Below the pieces are notes generated by a model. That model was not told the origin of the DNA and did no database searches. It saw only the letters and a list, made by a program, of their open reading frames with translations. From Acidisarcina polymorpha (lineage in GTDB: Bacteria > Acidobacteriota > Terriglobia > Terriglobales > Acidobacteriaceae), in assembly GCF_003330725.1 (NCBI RefSeq), contig NZ_CP030840.1, positions 4,712,001 to 4,776,000 of the forward strand: 64,000 bases of DNA. Reading direction: 5' to 3'. The position numbers and the translations under genes were made by a program. Shown here piece after piece: positions 37,901 to 45,759 of the stretch (its first letter is position 1; the number at the start of each line of letters is the position of its first letter).

Positions 37901-38184
37901 TGTATACCGATGGCGCAACGCCTACGGTCCCCGCCACCAACCTGCCGACGAATGAGGTCAACCTGCATAGCGGAGATCCGTTCCACGTCCAACTTGCCTA
38001 CAACGGGATCACCCTCACCGTGACGATCACTGATTCGGTGACCAAGACCTCCGCAACCCAGGCTTACACCGTGAATATCCCGGCCATCGTCGGAGGCGCT
38101 ACCGCCTACTTCGGCTTCACCGGCGGTACTGGCGGGGTTACGTCGATACAGACCATCATGGACTGGAGCTACATCCACGGCTGA
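34924..38184 (+). CDS. Secreted beta-propeller / MBG / double-lectin protein, copy 3
   Basis: This 1086-residue protein has an extended signal peptide (cut about A54/Q55, AVAKAQVNIYTR). Its beta-propeller (about 55-580) has blades such as NVVYIGTMKNSVYALDADTG. A single MBG-like module (about 589-672, with GLVNGDTVGKTIEI and PGTYPITATVTG) replaces the CHB_HEX pair of copies 1 and 2. Two lectin-like modules follow (about 677-885 and 886-1086), with KFDLFNSAGEG and KFDLHNNAGEG. The ATG follows GCTGGAGGGTCTCAG, a leader almost shared with copy 4. It is probably a surface or matrix lectin; the ligand is unknown. Confidence 0.9.
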   Translation: MRFSRFSAATLVSGRYGYRFQSAKQLKQLLPGGLRLTLQGSLLLLVCLGAVAKAQVNIYTRSFDNARTGANLHETTLTPGNVNTSKFGKLFTVDVDGEVFTQPLYVSNLQIAGGRHNVVYIGTMKNSVYALDADTGERLWSKNFGPTIVSHEVENDENINWISPLGILSTPVINPETNIMYFTHASEIHVNGSPEYEYYLVAVDITNGDPVLGSPVKITASYKDADRNTPLVLNPKIQNQRSSLALANGNVYFAFGSHEDIGAYHGWVLSYNASTLEQNGVFVDTPIATGFAAGGGIWMAGSAPAVDQNGNLYYSTGNGTYGPTPNKLVQTAEAFIKLSPSLQLLDYFEPKNGPALSASDQDLASGGVLLVPEPGNPGTSKYVLGGGKEGVLYLTNPNDLGKFHASEDQVTQEFQAIFGYGTSHIHGTPVYFDSAAHGPTTYVWGENDFLRGYRFDAAGGLLDATPFAKSTMTAPTTHVSGAMPGGFLSISANGGSNGILWASTPYKANASVAIVQGVLYAFNADTLQLLWSDKFNDSRDEVGLFAKFVPPVVANGKLYVATFGPLSTGTKVASGQLVVYGLLNPPPVKPTLTVRVNNASMVEGSALPRFTSTVTGLVNGDTVGKTIEINYSTTAGANSAPGTYPITATVTGSSASMYQVDINSGTLTVIPPSVGTVPNYPTGFQGTEMALNGEAVFTGGKLRLTNGGLKEASSAFFRDLVNVQAFSTQFEFLLTDPSANGFTFAIQGVGSTALGVDGGSLGYQTIGKSVAVKFDLFNSAGEGTDSTGMYINGAAPTVPAINLSTTGINLHSGDVFRAQLSYNGTTLTVVITDTVTRASATQTYTVNIPAIVGGANAYVGFTGATGGLSAIQDILSWTYTPQAGSQAFSSYSSTLNGGATVSGTSLLLTDGLAGESRSAFFNAPLNVQQFTASFDFQITDPNADGMTFTIQGNGRTALGTGGKGLGYTGIGKSVAIKFDLHNNAGEGQNSTGLYTDGATPTVPATNLPTNEVNLHSGDPFHVQLAYNGITLTVTITDSVTKTSATQAYTVNIPAIVGGATAYFGFTGGTGGVTSIQTIMDWSYIHG
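36682..38135 (+). repeat. Near-identical MBG-lectin segment, pair 3/4 (copy 3)
   Basis: This 1454-bp segment matches 40402-41855 at a constant offset of 3720 bp. About 30 mismatches were counted by eye (roughly 98 % identity). Eight of them cluster at 36740-36775, and most of the remainder are silent third-position changes. A second island of near identity lies in the propeller part (36095-36399 against 39818-40122, offset 3723). Confidence 0.85.
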
Positions 38185-38661
38185 CATGGGCAATGGGATG
38201 GGCATTGTACCGGCGACAGCTAGGTGCCTGCCCACCCAATTAAAGGACCACCCAAATGAATATTCCCAATTTGGAAAAACAGTGCTATATTACGTCGCAA
38301 TAGTAGTTATTAAAAAGTAAAGTGTTTGTTACACAAATTGCAGCTTTTAGCGTTGACGCGATCTTCATGAGCCGAGGCGAACCATCGCCACCTCCAGAGT
38401 GGTTACCTCGTCACAGCGCTTCTAGGTCTTGTTCTTTTCCGGTTGAGACCCCTTAACACATTAATCGAGCGGGAAAGCTTTGTTCGACGCACACATCGAA
38501 CTCCTGAACAGCGTTGTCCTTTGTGCTTTCGAACCTGAACGACTGAAGCGTTTCTCCCTAGGATCGTTGGACGGTTGGGAATAGGTTTTTCATTTCATTT
38601 CTTTCTTTAGAGATCCTAACTGCGCGCTTACAGCTTCTTTTGAAAGGGCTGGAGGTTTCAG
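38185..38661. other. Spacer between copies 3 and 4
   Basis: This 477-bp spacer holds no gene. The right end carries GCTGGAGGTTTCAG just before the copy 4 ATG, nearly the same as the copy 3 leader, which suggests that the promoter-proximal region was duplicated with the gene. T-rich stretches at 38280-38330 and 38585-38620 are notable against the GC-rich genes. Confidence 0.5.
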
Positions 38662-41600
38662 ATGAAATCGGCAGGCGAATTATTTTTAATCACTTCTGAA
38701 TGTCCTGGGTTTTCCTTTCAAAGTGGGAAGCAAATCAAACGGGGCTTGCAGCGGTTTTGGAGAAGTGCCCTAGTCTCGGGTGCGCTGTTGCCAGCGCTGC
38801 TGTGCGGCATCATGAGTGCTCAGGTGAATGTCTATACGCGCAACTTTAACAATGCGCGGACCGGAGCAAACCTGCAAGAGAGCACCTTATCTCCGGCAAA
38901 CGTGAATAGTTCTCAGTTTGGCAAGCTCTTCACGGTTAACGTCGATGGAGAGGTGTACGCGCAACCCCTCTATGTTTCCAACCTACCGATAGTCGGTGGC
39001 ACCCATAATGTCGTTTATGTCGCGACCATGAACAACACTGTCTATGCGCTGGATGCGGATACCGGCGCGCGTTTGTGGACTAGAAATCTGGGTACACCGA
39101 TCAACACCGGGGAGGTGGAAGTTGGCTCCGTCCTTGCGCGAATCTCTCCCATTGGAATTTTGTCGACGCCAGTTATCGATCCAGCAACCAGGATCATGTA
39201 TCTCGTTCACGGGCAAGACAGCACGGTAAACGGATCAACATCCCATCATTATGTCCTCGAGGCACTGGACATCATCAACGGGGATCGGGTACTCGGTAGT
39301 CCGAAACAAATCACCGCGAGTTACAAGGACGCGGATAGAAACACTCCCCTGGTGCTCAATCCCCAAATACAAACTCAGCGTTCCAGTCTGGCATTGGCCA
39401 ACGGGAATGTGTACTTCGGCCTTGGTGCGAACGGCGATCACGGCCCGTGGCATGGCTGGCTTCTCTCCTATAACGCCTCTAACCTGGATCAGAATGGAGT
39501 CTTCGTAAATACTCCCATCGGCTATGGGGGGGGCATCTGGATGGCCGGCGCAGCGCCTGCCATCGATCAGAACGGCGATCTGTATATGTCTACAGGCAAC
39601 GGCGACTTCGGTATCACTCCGAACAAGCTTGTGCAAACCGGCGAGAGTCTGATCAAGCTTTCACCTTCCTTACAACTACTCGACTACTTTACTCCGAAGA
39701 ACGAAGCCGCTCTTACTGCTGGCGATCAGGATCTCGCTTCAGGTGGTGTCTTGCTGGTGCCTGATGCCAACAATCCTGGACGAACTCAGTATGTTCTTAC
39801 GGGCGGCAAGCAGGGTATCCTCTACTTGACTAACCCTAACGATCTAGGGAAGTTCCACGCTTCCGAGGACCAAGTGACGCAGGAGTTTCAAGCGATCTTT
39901 GGTTATGGGACGAGCCACATCCACGGCACGCCGGTGTACTTCGATAGCGCGGCACATGGACCATCGACTTATGTGTGGGGAGAGAACGACTTTCTGCGTG
40001 GGTACCGATTCAATGCGGCGGGCGGCTTATTGGACGCGACGCCTTTCGCCAAGAGCACGATGACCGCGCCCACCACCCACATCTCCGGCGCCATGCCTGG
40101 CGGCTTTCTTTCAATTTCCGCCGACGGCGGAACGAACGGAATCATATGGGCTTCGACGCCCTATGTCGCCAGCGCTTTTACAAGCGTCGTGCAAGGTGTG
40201 TTGTATGCATTCAATGCGGATACGCTTCAGCTTCTGTGGTCCGACAAGTTCAATGACAGCCGCGACGAGGTTGGTCTATTCGCGAAGTTCGTGCCGCCGG
40301 TAGTCGCCAACGGGAAGCTGTATGTCGCCACCTTCGGGCCGCTATCGACAGGAAGGCAGGTGGCTTCCGGGCAACTGGTGGTCTATGGTCTGTTGAAGTC
40401 GCCCGTAAAACCGACCTTAACCGTGCGAGTGAACAACGCCAGCATGGTGGAGGGTTCAGCGTTGCCAGCCTTTACCTCAAGCGTGACGGGGTTGGTCAAC
40501 GGCGACACGGTGGGGAAGACAATTGAGATCAACTACAGCACGACGGCGGGTGCGAACTCAGCGCCAGGCACCTATCCGATCACGGCAACGGTGACGGGCA
40601 GTTCGGCCTCGAAGTATCAGGTGGACATCAATTCCGGAACGCTGACGGTTATACCACCGTCCGTCGGTACGGTGCCGAATTATCCTACTGGATTTCAGGG
40701 TACGGAAATGGCCTTGAATGGCGAAGCGGTTTTCACCGGAGGCAAACTTCGTCTGACCAATGGTGGTTTGAAGGAGGCGAGCAGCGCGTTCTTCCGCGAC
40801 CTGGTGAATGTGCAAGCGTTCAGCACCCAATTTGAATTCCTGCTCACCGATCCGTCGGCCAATGGGTTTACGTTTGCTATCCAGGGGGTTGGTTCGACAG
40901 CTTTGGGTGTCGATGGCGGCAGCCTCGGCTATCAGACGATCGGCAAGAGCGTGGCCGTAAAGTTTGACCTGTTCAACAGTGCCGGCGAAGGAACGGACTC
41001 GACCGGCATGTACATCAACGGCGCGGCTCCGACGGTGCCGGCGATCAATCTTTCGACGACCGGAATCAACCTGCATAGCGGCGATGTGTTTCGCGCCCAG
41101 CTCTCCTACAATGGCACGACCTTGACGGTGGTGATCACCGATACGGTGACTCGAGCATCCGCGACCCAGACCTACACAGTCAACATCCCTGCAATCGTCG
41201 GCGGCGCGAATGCGTATGTCGGGTTCACCGGCGCGACCGGGGGGCTGAGCGCAATCCAGGACATCCTCAACTGGACCTATACGCCTCAGGCAGGCTCGCA
41301 GGCGTTCTCCTCGTATTCATCGACGCTGAACGGGGGTGCGACGGTGAGCGGAACCAGTCTCCTGCTCACCGACGGACTGGCCGGTGAGTCGCGCAGCGCA
41401 TTCTTCAACGCTCCATTGAATGTGCAGCAGTTTACTGCCAGCTTTGACTTCCAGATTACCGATCCGAATGCCGATGGCATGACTTTCACCATCCAGGGAA
41501 ATGGCCGGACAGCTCTCGGGACGGGCGGGAGCGGACTGGGCTATACCGGCATCGGCAAGAGCGTCGCGATCAAGTTCGACCTGCACAACAATGCGGGCGA

Positions 41601-41904
41601 AGGGCAGGACTCCACCGGACTGTATACCGATGGCGCAACGCCTACGGTCCCCGCCACCAACCTGCCGACGAATGAGGTCAACCTGCATAGCGGAGATCCG
41701 TTCCACGTCCAACTTGCCTACAACGGGATCACCCTCACCGTGACGATCACTGATTCGGTGACCAAGACCTCCGCAACCCAGGCTTACACCGTGAATATCC
41801 CGGCCATCGTCGGAGGCGCTACCGCCTACTTCGGCTTCACCGGCGGTACCGGCGGCAATAGCGCCGTACAGAGGATTCTCGATTGGAGTTACTCGGCCGG
41901 CTGA
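38662..41904 (+). CDS. Secreted beta-propeller / MBG / double-lectin protein, copy 4
   Basis: This 1080-residue paralogue of copy 3 has the same order: extended signal peptide (cut about A53/Q54, GIMSAQVNVYTR), propeller (about 54-575), one MBG-like module (about 583-668) and two lectin-like modules (about 671-879 and 880-1080). The signal-peptide n-region shares an FQSGKQIK-type segment with copy 3. All four array proteins would start with Gln-Val-Asn after cleavage. The C-terminal 25 residues differ from copy 3. A HAF-repeat gene follows 80 bp downstream. Confidence 0.9.
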   Translation: MKSAGELFLITSECPGFSFQSGKQIKRGLQRFWRSALVSGALLPALLCGIMSAQVNVYTRNFNNARTGANLQESTLSPANVNSSQFGKLFTVNVDGEVYAQPLYVSNLPIVGGTHNVVYVATMNNTVYALDADTGARLWTRNLGTPINTGEVEVGSVLARISPIGILSTPVIDPATRIMYLVHGQDSTVNGSTSHHYVLEALDIINGDRVLGSPKQITASYKDADRNTPLVLNPQIQTQRSSLALANGNVYFGLGANGDHGPWHGWLLSYNASNLDQNGVFVNTPIGYGGGIWMAGAAPAIDQNGDLYMSTGNGDFGITPNKLVQTGESLIKLSPSLQLLDYFTPKNEAALTAGDQDLASGGVLLVPDANNPGRTQYVLTGGKQGILYLTNPNDLGKFHASEDQVTQEFQAIFGYGTSHIHGTPVYFDSAAHGPSTYVWGENDFLRGYRFNAAGGLLDATPFAKSTMTAPTTHISGAMPGGFLSISADGGTNGIIWASTPYVASAFTSVVQGVLYAFNADTLQLLWSDKFNDSRDEVGLFAKFVPPVVANGKLYVATFGPLSTGRQVASGQLVVYGLLKSPVKPTLTVRVNNASMVEGSALPAFTSSVTGLVNGDTVGKTIEINYSTTAGANSAPGTYPITATVTGSSASKYQVDINSGTLTVIPPSVGTVPNYPTGFQGTEMALNGEAVFTGGKLRLTNGGLKEASSAFFRDLVNVQAFSTQFEFLLTDPSANGFTFAIQGVGSTALGVDGGSLGYQTIGKSVAVKFDLFNSAGEGTDSTGMYINGAAPTVPAINLSTTGINLHSGDVFRAQLSYNGTTLTVVITDTVTRASATQTYTVNIPAIVGGANAYVGFTGATGGLSAIQDILNWTYTPQAGSQAFSSYSSTLNGGATVSGTSLLLTDGLAGESRSAFFNAPLNVQQFTASFDFQITDPNADGMTFTIQGNGRTALGTGGSGLGYTGIGKSVAIKFDLHNNAGEGQDSTGLYTDGATPTVPATNLPTNEVNLHSGDPFHVQLAYNGITLTVTITDSVTKTSATQAYTVNIPAIVGGATAYFGFTGGTGGNSAVQRILDWSYSAG
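40402..41855 (+). repeat. Near-identical MBG-lectin segment, pair 3/4 (copy 4)
   Basis: This is the partner of 36682-38135. The match ends a few codons before the stop codon, where the last residues diverge. Confidence 0.85.
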
Positions 41905-41984
41905 GACCAAGTACGATGTTGCTGTGCAATCGGCGCTGGATTGAGATTGTCCTGAGACAGGGAAGTCGTTTCCCGGAGGAACCG

Positions 41985-43109
41985 ATGTTCAGCACTACTC
42001 ATTTTACCCGCACCATAATGCGGTCCACGTGTGTTGTGCTCTGGTCGCTAGGTGCGTCTTCGGCCTTGACCCACTGTTTAGGTCAGAGCGCGCCTCCCAG
42101 GTACAAAGTTCTCGATTTGGGTCCGTCACTGGTCCGTACTCTTGTCGATACACCCGGATTAAATGCGCGGGGTGATGTTGCTTTGTGGCGATCCACCAAC
42201 GGAAATGATATCCAGGCGTTCCTCCTGCAAACCACACATGCAGTGGAGATCCCCGGCCTGCGCGACTTTCCCCTCGTCTTTCCCGCGGACATCAGCAATG
42301 ACGAAACGGTAGTGGGTCTGGTGCAAGCGTCTGGAGATATGCGCTTCACTCGCGCCTTTCGCTGGAAGCCGGGACAGCATCCCGAGATTCTGCCTCCCCT
42401 GAATGGCAAAGCTTCCGACGCGACCGCAAACAATGCAGCGGGAGAGATTGTAGGTGAAGCACAGGTTAGCGGTGGCGCCTATCACGCCGTCCTTTGGCAT
42501 AATCGTACGCCGGTGGATTTGGGCGTTTTAGCCGCGGGCGATTACAGCAAAGCCCGCGATATCAATAACCGGAGCACCGTTGTTGGCGAGGCGAACACCA
42601 CGCCCAACGGTAAACTCCACGCCTTTGTGTGGGAGAAAGCATCCAGCAAAATGCGGCAGCTGCCAGACCCGCCGGGTAGCACGTTCTGTTCCGCTCAAGC
42701 CATCAATGACAGTGGTGAAGTGATTGGATCATGCGATTTGGCCCATGGCATTGCCCACGGAGTTTTGTGGAGGGATGAAAAAGTCGTCGATCTCGGTTCC
42801 GTCGGCGAAGATGCAGATGATTCGGTCAGTACTGCGCTTGATATCAATATCCACACGCAGATTGTCGGAAGCTCTGAAATCGCGGATGGTAAGCAACGGG
42901 CTTTCTTGTGGGAGCACGGAACACTCCAGAATCTCAATGAGATGATTCCTCCGCATTCCGGTTGGCTATTGCTGGTTGCGTCGCGCATCAACGACGCTGG
43001 AGAAATTCTGGGCCGAGGATATTACCGCGACGGCATCCACTCGTTTCTTCTTCTTCCGCAGGTTTCTTCAGCGGCGCTTCGAGCTACCTCCTTGGCTCCG
43101 AAGGAGTGA
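41985..43109 (+). CDS. Secreted HAF-repeat beta-propeller-like protein
   Basis: This 374-residue secreted protein has a signal peptide at residues 1-33 and repeated HAF-type units such as LHAFVWEKASSK, GVLWRDEKVVDLGS and RAFLWEHGTLQNLNEM, each followed by an IND-x-GEV/I-x-G turn. HAF-repeat proteins are extracellular and of unknown function. The start at 41985 has CGGAGGAACCG just before the ATG; an upstream in-frame start at 41883 would overlap copy 4 and lacks a signal peptide. It lies 80 bp after copy 4 and may be co-transcribed with the lectin array. Confidence 0.85.
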   Translation: MFSTTHFTRTIMRSTCVVLWSLGASSALTHCLGQSAPPRYKVLDLGPSLVRTLVDTPGLNARGDVALWRSTNGNDIQAFLLQTTHAVEIPGLRDFPLVFPADISNDETVVGLVQASGDMRFTRAFRWKPGQHPEILPPLNGKASDATANNAAGEIVGEAQVSGGAYHAVLWHNRTPVDLGVLAAGDYSKARDINNRSTVVGEANTTPNGKLHAFVWEKASSKMRQLPDPPGSTFCSAQAINDSGEVIGSCDLAHGIAHGVLWRDEKVVDLGSVGEDADDSVSTALDINIHTQIVGSSEIADGKQRAFLWEHGTLQNLNEMIPPHSGWLLLVASRINDAGEILGRGYYRDGIHSFLLLPQVSSAALRATSLAPKE

Positions 43110-43181
43110 GGCCATTCTGCTTGTCTGCCGGGAGTGAATCGTAGCCGAAGTGTCCAACGGCTTCGCCCCAAGCGGCGGAGC

Positions 43182-44123
43182 CTAGACGCCGACGGGCTGG
43201 TCCGCGTTCACTTTGACAGGGGTGAGCCAGCCGAAGCGGTCCGGGCGAAGTCCGTTGGCGATGCCGAAGAACTCATCCCCAAGCTGGCGAGTGATCGGTC
43301 CCGTTCCTCCGTCAGCGACGAGAATGCGGTCGACCGAACGGATCGGCGTCACTTCGGCCGCGGTCCCGGTAAAGAAGACTTCGTCGGCGATGTAGAGCAA
43401 CTCGCGAGGCATTGCCTGCTCGATGACCGGGATGCCGAGGTGGCGGGCCAATGTCAAGATAGAGTCACGGGTGATCCCTGAGAGCACCGAGTTGGTCAGT
43501 GGCGTGGTGTAGATGACGCCATTGCGGACCAGAAAGAGGTTTTCGCCGGAACCCTCGGAGAGGTATCCGTTGACATCAAGTGCGATGCCCTCAACGTATC
43601 CATTGACATCAGCTTCCATGCGGATCAGCTGAGAGTTCAAATAACCGCCACCCGCCTTGGCGAGCGAGGGCAGCGTGTTCGGAGCAGCCCGATTCCAGGA
43701 GGAGATGCAGACGTCAGCGCCATCGTCGCCGGGCACGTACTTTCCCCAGGGAAAGTTGGCGACATAGACATCGATCGGAGAGCCCTTTGGATTGACGCCA
43801 ATCTCCCCATACCCGCGCAGCGCAATCGGGCGAATATAGCAGGGAGCGATCTCGTTCGCCTCTACCAGATCGACGACACCGGTACAGAGCTGATCGAGCG
43901 AGTAGGGTAGATCCATGCGGTAGATCTTGGCCGAGTCCAGCAGCCGCTGCATGTGCTCGGGAAGCCGGAAAATGGCGGCGCCCTGGGGCTGGGAATAGCA
44001 TCGAATTCCTTCAAAGACCGAGGAGCCATAGTGGATGACGTGGCTCATGACGTGAATCTGGGCCTTCTCCCAAGGGATCAACGTTCCGTTATGCCAGATA
44101 TTCGCAGTGGGCTGAATGGGCAT
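43182..44123 (-). CDS. ilvE: Branched-chain amino acid aminotransferase
   Basis: This 313-residue PLP enzyme (fold type IV) performs the last step of Val, Leu and Ile synthesis and the first of their breakdown. The PLP lysine is K156 in SLAKAGGGYLNSQL. GIALDVNGYLSEGSGENLF and EVFFTGTAAEVTPIRSVD match the class IV signature region closely. GAGGAG precedes the ATG. It is convergent with the HAF gene and stands alone, with no ilv neighbours. Confidence 0.96.
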   Translation of the reverse strand: MPIQPTANIWHNGTLIPWEKAQIHVMSHVIHYGSSVFEGIRCYSQPQGAAIFRLPEHMQRLLDSAKIYRMDLPYSLDQLCTGVVDLVEANEIAPCYIRPIALRGYGEIGVNPKGSPIDVYVANFPWGKYVPGDDGADVCISSWNRAAPNTLPSLAKAGGGYLNSQLIRMEADVNGYVEGIALDVNGYLSEGSGENLFLVRNGVIYTTPLTNSVLSGITRDSILTLARHLGIPVIEQAMPRELLYIADEVFFTGTAAEVTPIRSVDRILVADGGTGPITRQLGDEFFGIANGLRPDRFGWLTPVKVNADQPVGV

Positions 44124-44157
44124 TTCGTGGGGGCTCCTCGCTTACTCTTGATGCCTG

Positions 44158-44163
44158 ATTATA
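44158..44163 (-). promoter_or_regulatory. Candidate -10 box of ilvE
   Basis: A perfect TATAAT on the minus strand lies 35 bp upstream of the ilvE ATG, giving a leader of about 28 nt. No good -35 box is found at 16-18 bp, so the assignment rests on the -10 alone. The rest of the 302-bp spacer up to 44425 shows no gene. Confidence 0.35.
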
Positions 44164-44425
44164 TCGCCACGCACGTCCCACATTTCCAGTGGCGCAATTC
44201 CAAGTGTCGGCGCACCTGCGGCTAGACGGAAAAGGGAGAAATGAAGGCCTTGTCCGCAAGTTCAGTTTACGAGACGGGAACGCGTTAACCGTTCAAGCGG
44301 AGCAGCTTAGCGGATCATAAATTGATAATTTTTAGTTCACTCGGAGTTCATTGTTGCGGTGAGAGAGTGGGCCGATTATGGAGTTGCTCGCGGGTAGTTT
44401 CAAGCGCGACACAAGGAGCAACACC

Positions 44426-44842
44426 ATGAGAATTGCACATATTACCCTCGCATCTGCAGTTTCGATCCTCAGCCTTTCCGCCTCCGCGCAGTCATTGCAG
44501 CAGCAGTCCTGGGCCATCAACATCCCGTTCGACTTCACCGTTCGGAGCGCGAATCTCGAAGCCGGACGCTACATCGTGCGCCAGTCCGGCCCGGTCGTTT
44601 TTCTTACGGCAAGGAACGGAAAGACCGCCAGTATGCTTACCAACAGGGACTATGCCAAGCAACCCGCAAGCCAATCAAGCCTGGTCTTTAAGCGGGAGGA
44701 TGGCGAGTATGCCCTTGCTCAGGTCAGGACAGCCGGCAGCAACACTCAGCTTGACGCAGTCGTGGGAAAGCACGTCCACAAGCAGATGGAAGCTTTAAAC
44801 AGCTCACAGGTCGTCGAAGTCGCGGTCAGTGGCACACGGTGA
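44426..44842 (+). CDS. Small secreted protein of unknown function
   Basis: This 138-residue protein has a signal peptide (MRIAHITLASAVSILSLSASAQS) and a compact beta-rich domain with INIPFDFTVRSANLEAGRYIV. This pattern is frequent in small secreted acidobacterial proteins of unknown role. AAGGAG lies 9 bp before the ATG at 44426; the upstream in-frame ATG at 44378 lacks a ribosome-binding site and would hide the signal peptide. It stands alone between spacers. Confidence 0.78.
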   Translation: MRIAHITLASAVSILSLSASAQSLQQQSWAINIPFDFTVRSANLEAGRYIVRQSGPVVFLTARNGKTASMLTNRDYAKQPASQSSLVFKREDGEYALAQVRTAGSNTQLDAVVGKHVHKQMEALNSSQVVEVAVSGTR

Positions 44843-45138
44843 AGGCGCGCCAACGTCCTGAGGCTTTCTCGGTGAACCATTCTCAAGGGCCTTCTTAAAC
44901 CAGTAATTAGCAAACTGGATTAGAAGGCCCTCGCTGCGAAGCGCGACGTTACGTGGCTCAGATGAGAGCCGTCTTCTCTGGTGACGGGGTTCCCAACCAG
45001 CTGCCTGCATGGATTTCAAAGGCTACTTTGCCACCGGCAACGGAAAGCGATGAATGACCAATATCCCTTAGTCAAGATAATGCGTATCAATGATGGCGGA
45101 TATCTCAGGTCCACAACGTTGCGCAAGTCGCAGTAAAC

Positions 45139-45624
45139 TCAACGTGGAGAGATAGCTCGCGGCGCAATCGTGGAGCGCGTGTTCGCCGATTCAACCGCTG
45201 CCAGCCAGGCTCCGGCGGGGAACAGCTGTGGAGGCTGTTGAGCCGCGTCCACTTCGAAGACAGCGACCGGTGCTATAAACCGGTAGCCGCGACGGGAAAG
45301 AGTCTCGATGAAGAGAGGATTCTTGATTCGCTCATCGAGGGCGATGCGGAGCTTGCGCATTGCTGCGTTGAGCCCGATATCGAAATCGACAAAGGTGTCC
45401 GCGGGCCATAGCGACTGGTGCAGTTGGTCGCGTTCCACCAGATCTCCGGCATTCTCCAGAAGCACGGAGAGAATGCGTCGAGGCTGCTCCTGTAAACGGA
45501 TCCGATGCCCATTTCGAAGCAACTCGCCGGAACGAGTTTGCAACTCGAAGCGCCCGAAGCGATAGATCCGATAGATGCGGTGCGGAGAAGGCGGTCCGGA
45601 GTGCTGAGATGGAGCAAACCTCAT
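45139..45624 (-). CDS. Winged-helix DNA-binding protein (OmpR/CadC-type), no sensor domain
   Basis: This 161-residue protein carries one Trans_reg_C winged helix, about residues 19-120: YRFGRFELQTRSGELLRNG, then LWPADTFVDFDIGLNAAMRKLR and IETLSRRGYRFIAPV. In Acidobacteriota this domain normally heads long proteins with a TPR or propeller sensor. Here only 40 residues follow, so it is an orphan or a truncated member. The start at 45624 is preferred because translation further upstream (to 45810) is low-complexity and overlaps the marC-type gene on the other strand. Confidence 0.75.
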   Translation of the reverse strand: MRFAPSQHSGPPSPHRIYRIYRFGRFELQTRSGELLRNGHRIRLQEQPRRILSVLLENAGDLVERDQLHQSLWPADTFVDFDIGLNAAMRKLRIALDERIKNPLFIETLSRRGYRFIAPVAVFEVDAAQQPPQLFPAGAWLAAVESANTRSTIAPRAISPR

Positions 45625-45759
45625 ACAATACACCCCCAGCAATCGTAGCGCTGATGCATAGGGAACGCTGTCCCACAAAGGTGTTAGACGATGGTCACTG
45701 GTGCTCGCTGAGCAGGAGAGCCTGCCGCGAATCATGATCCGGCAGATATATTGGGATAG

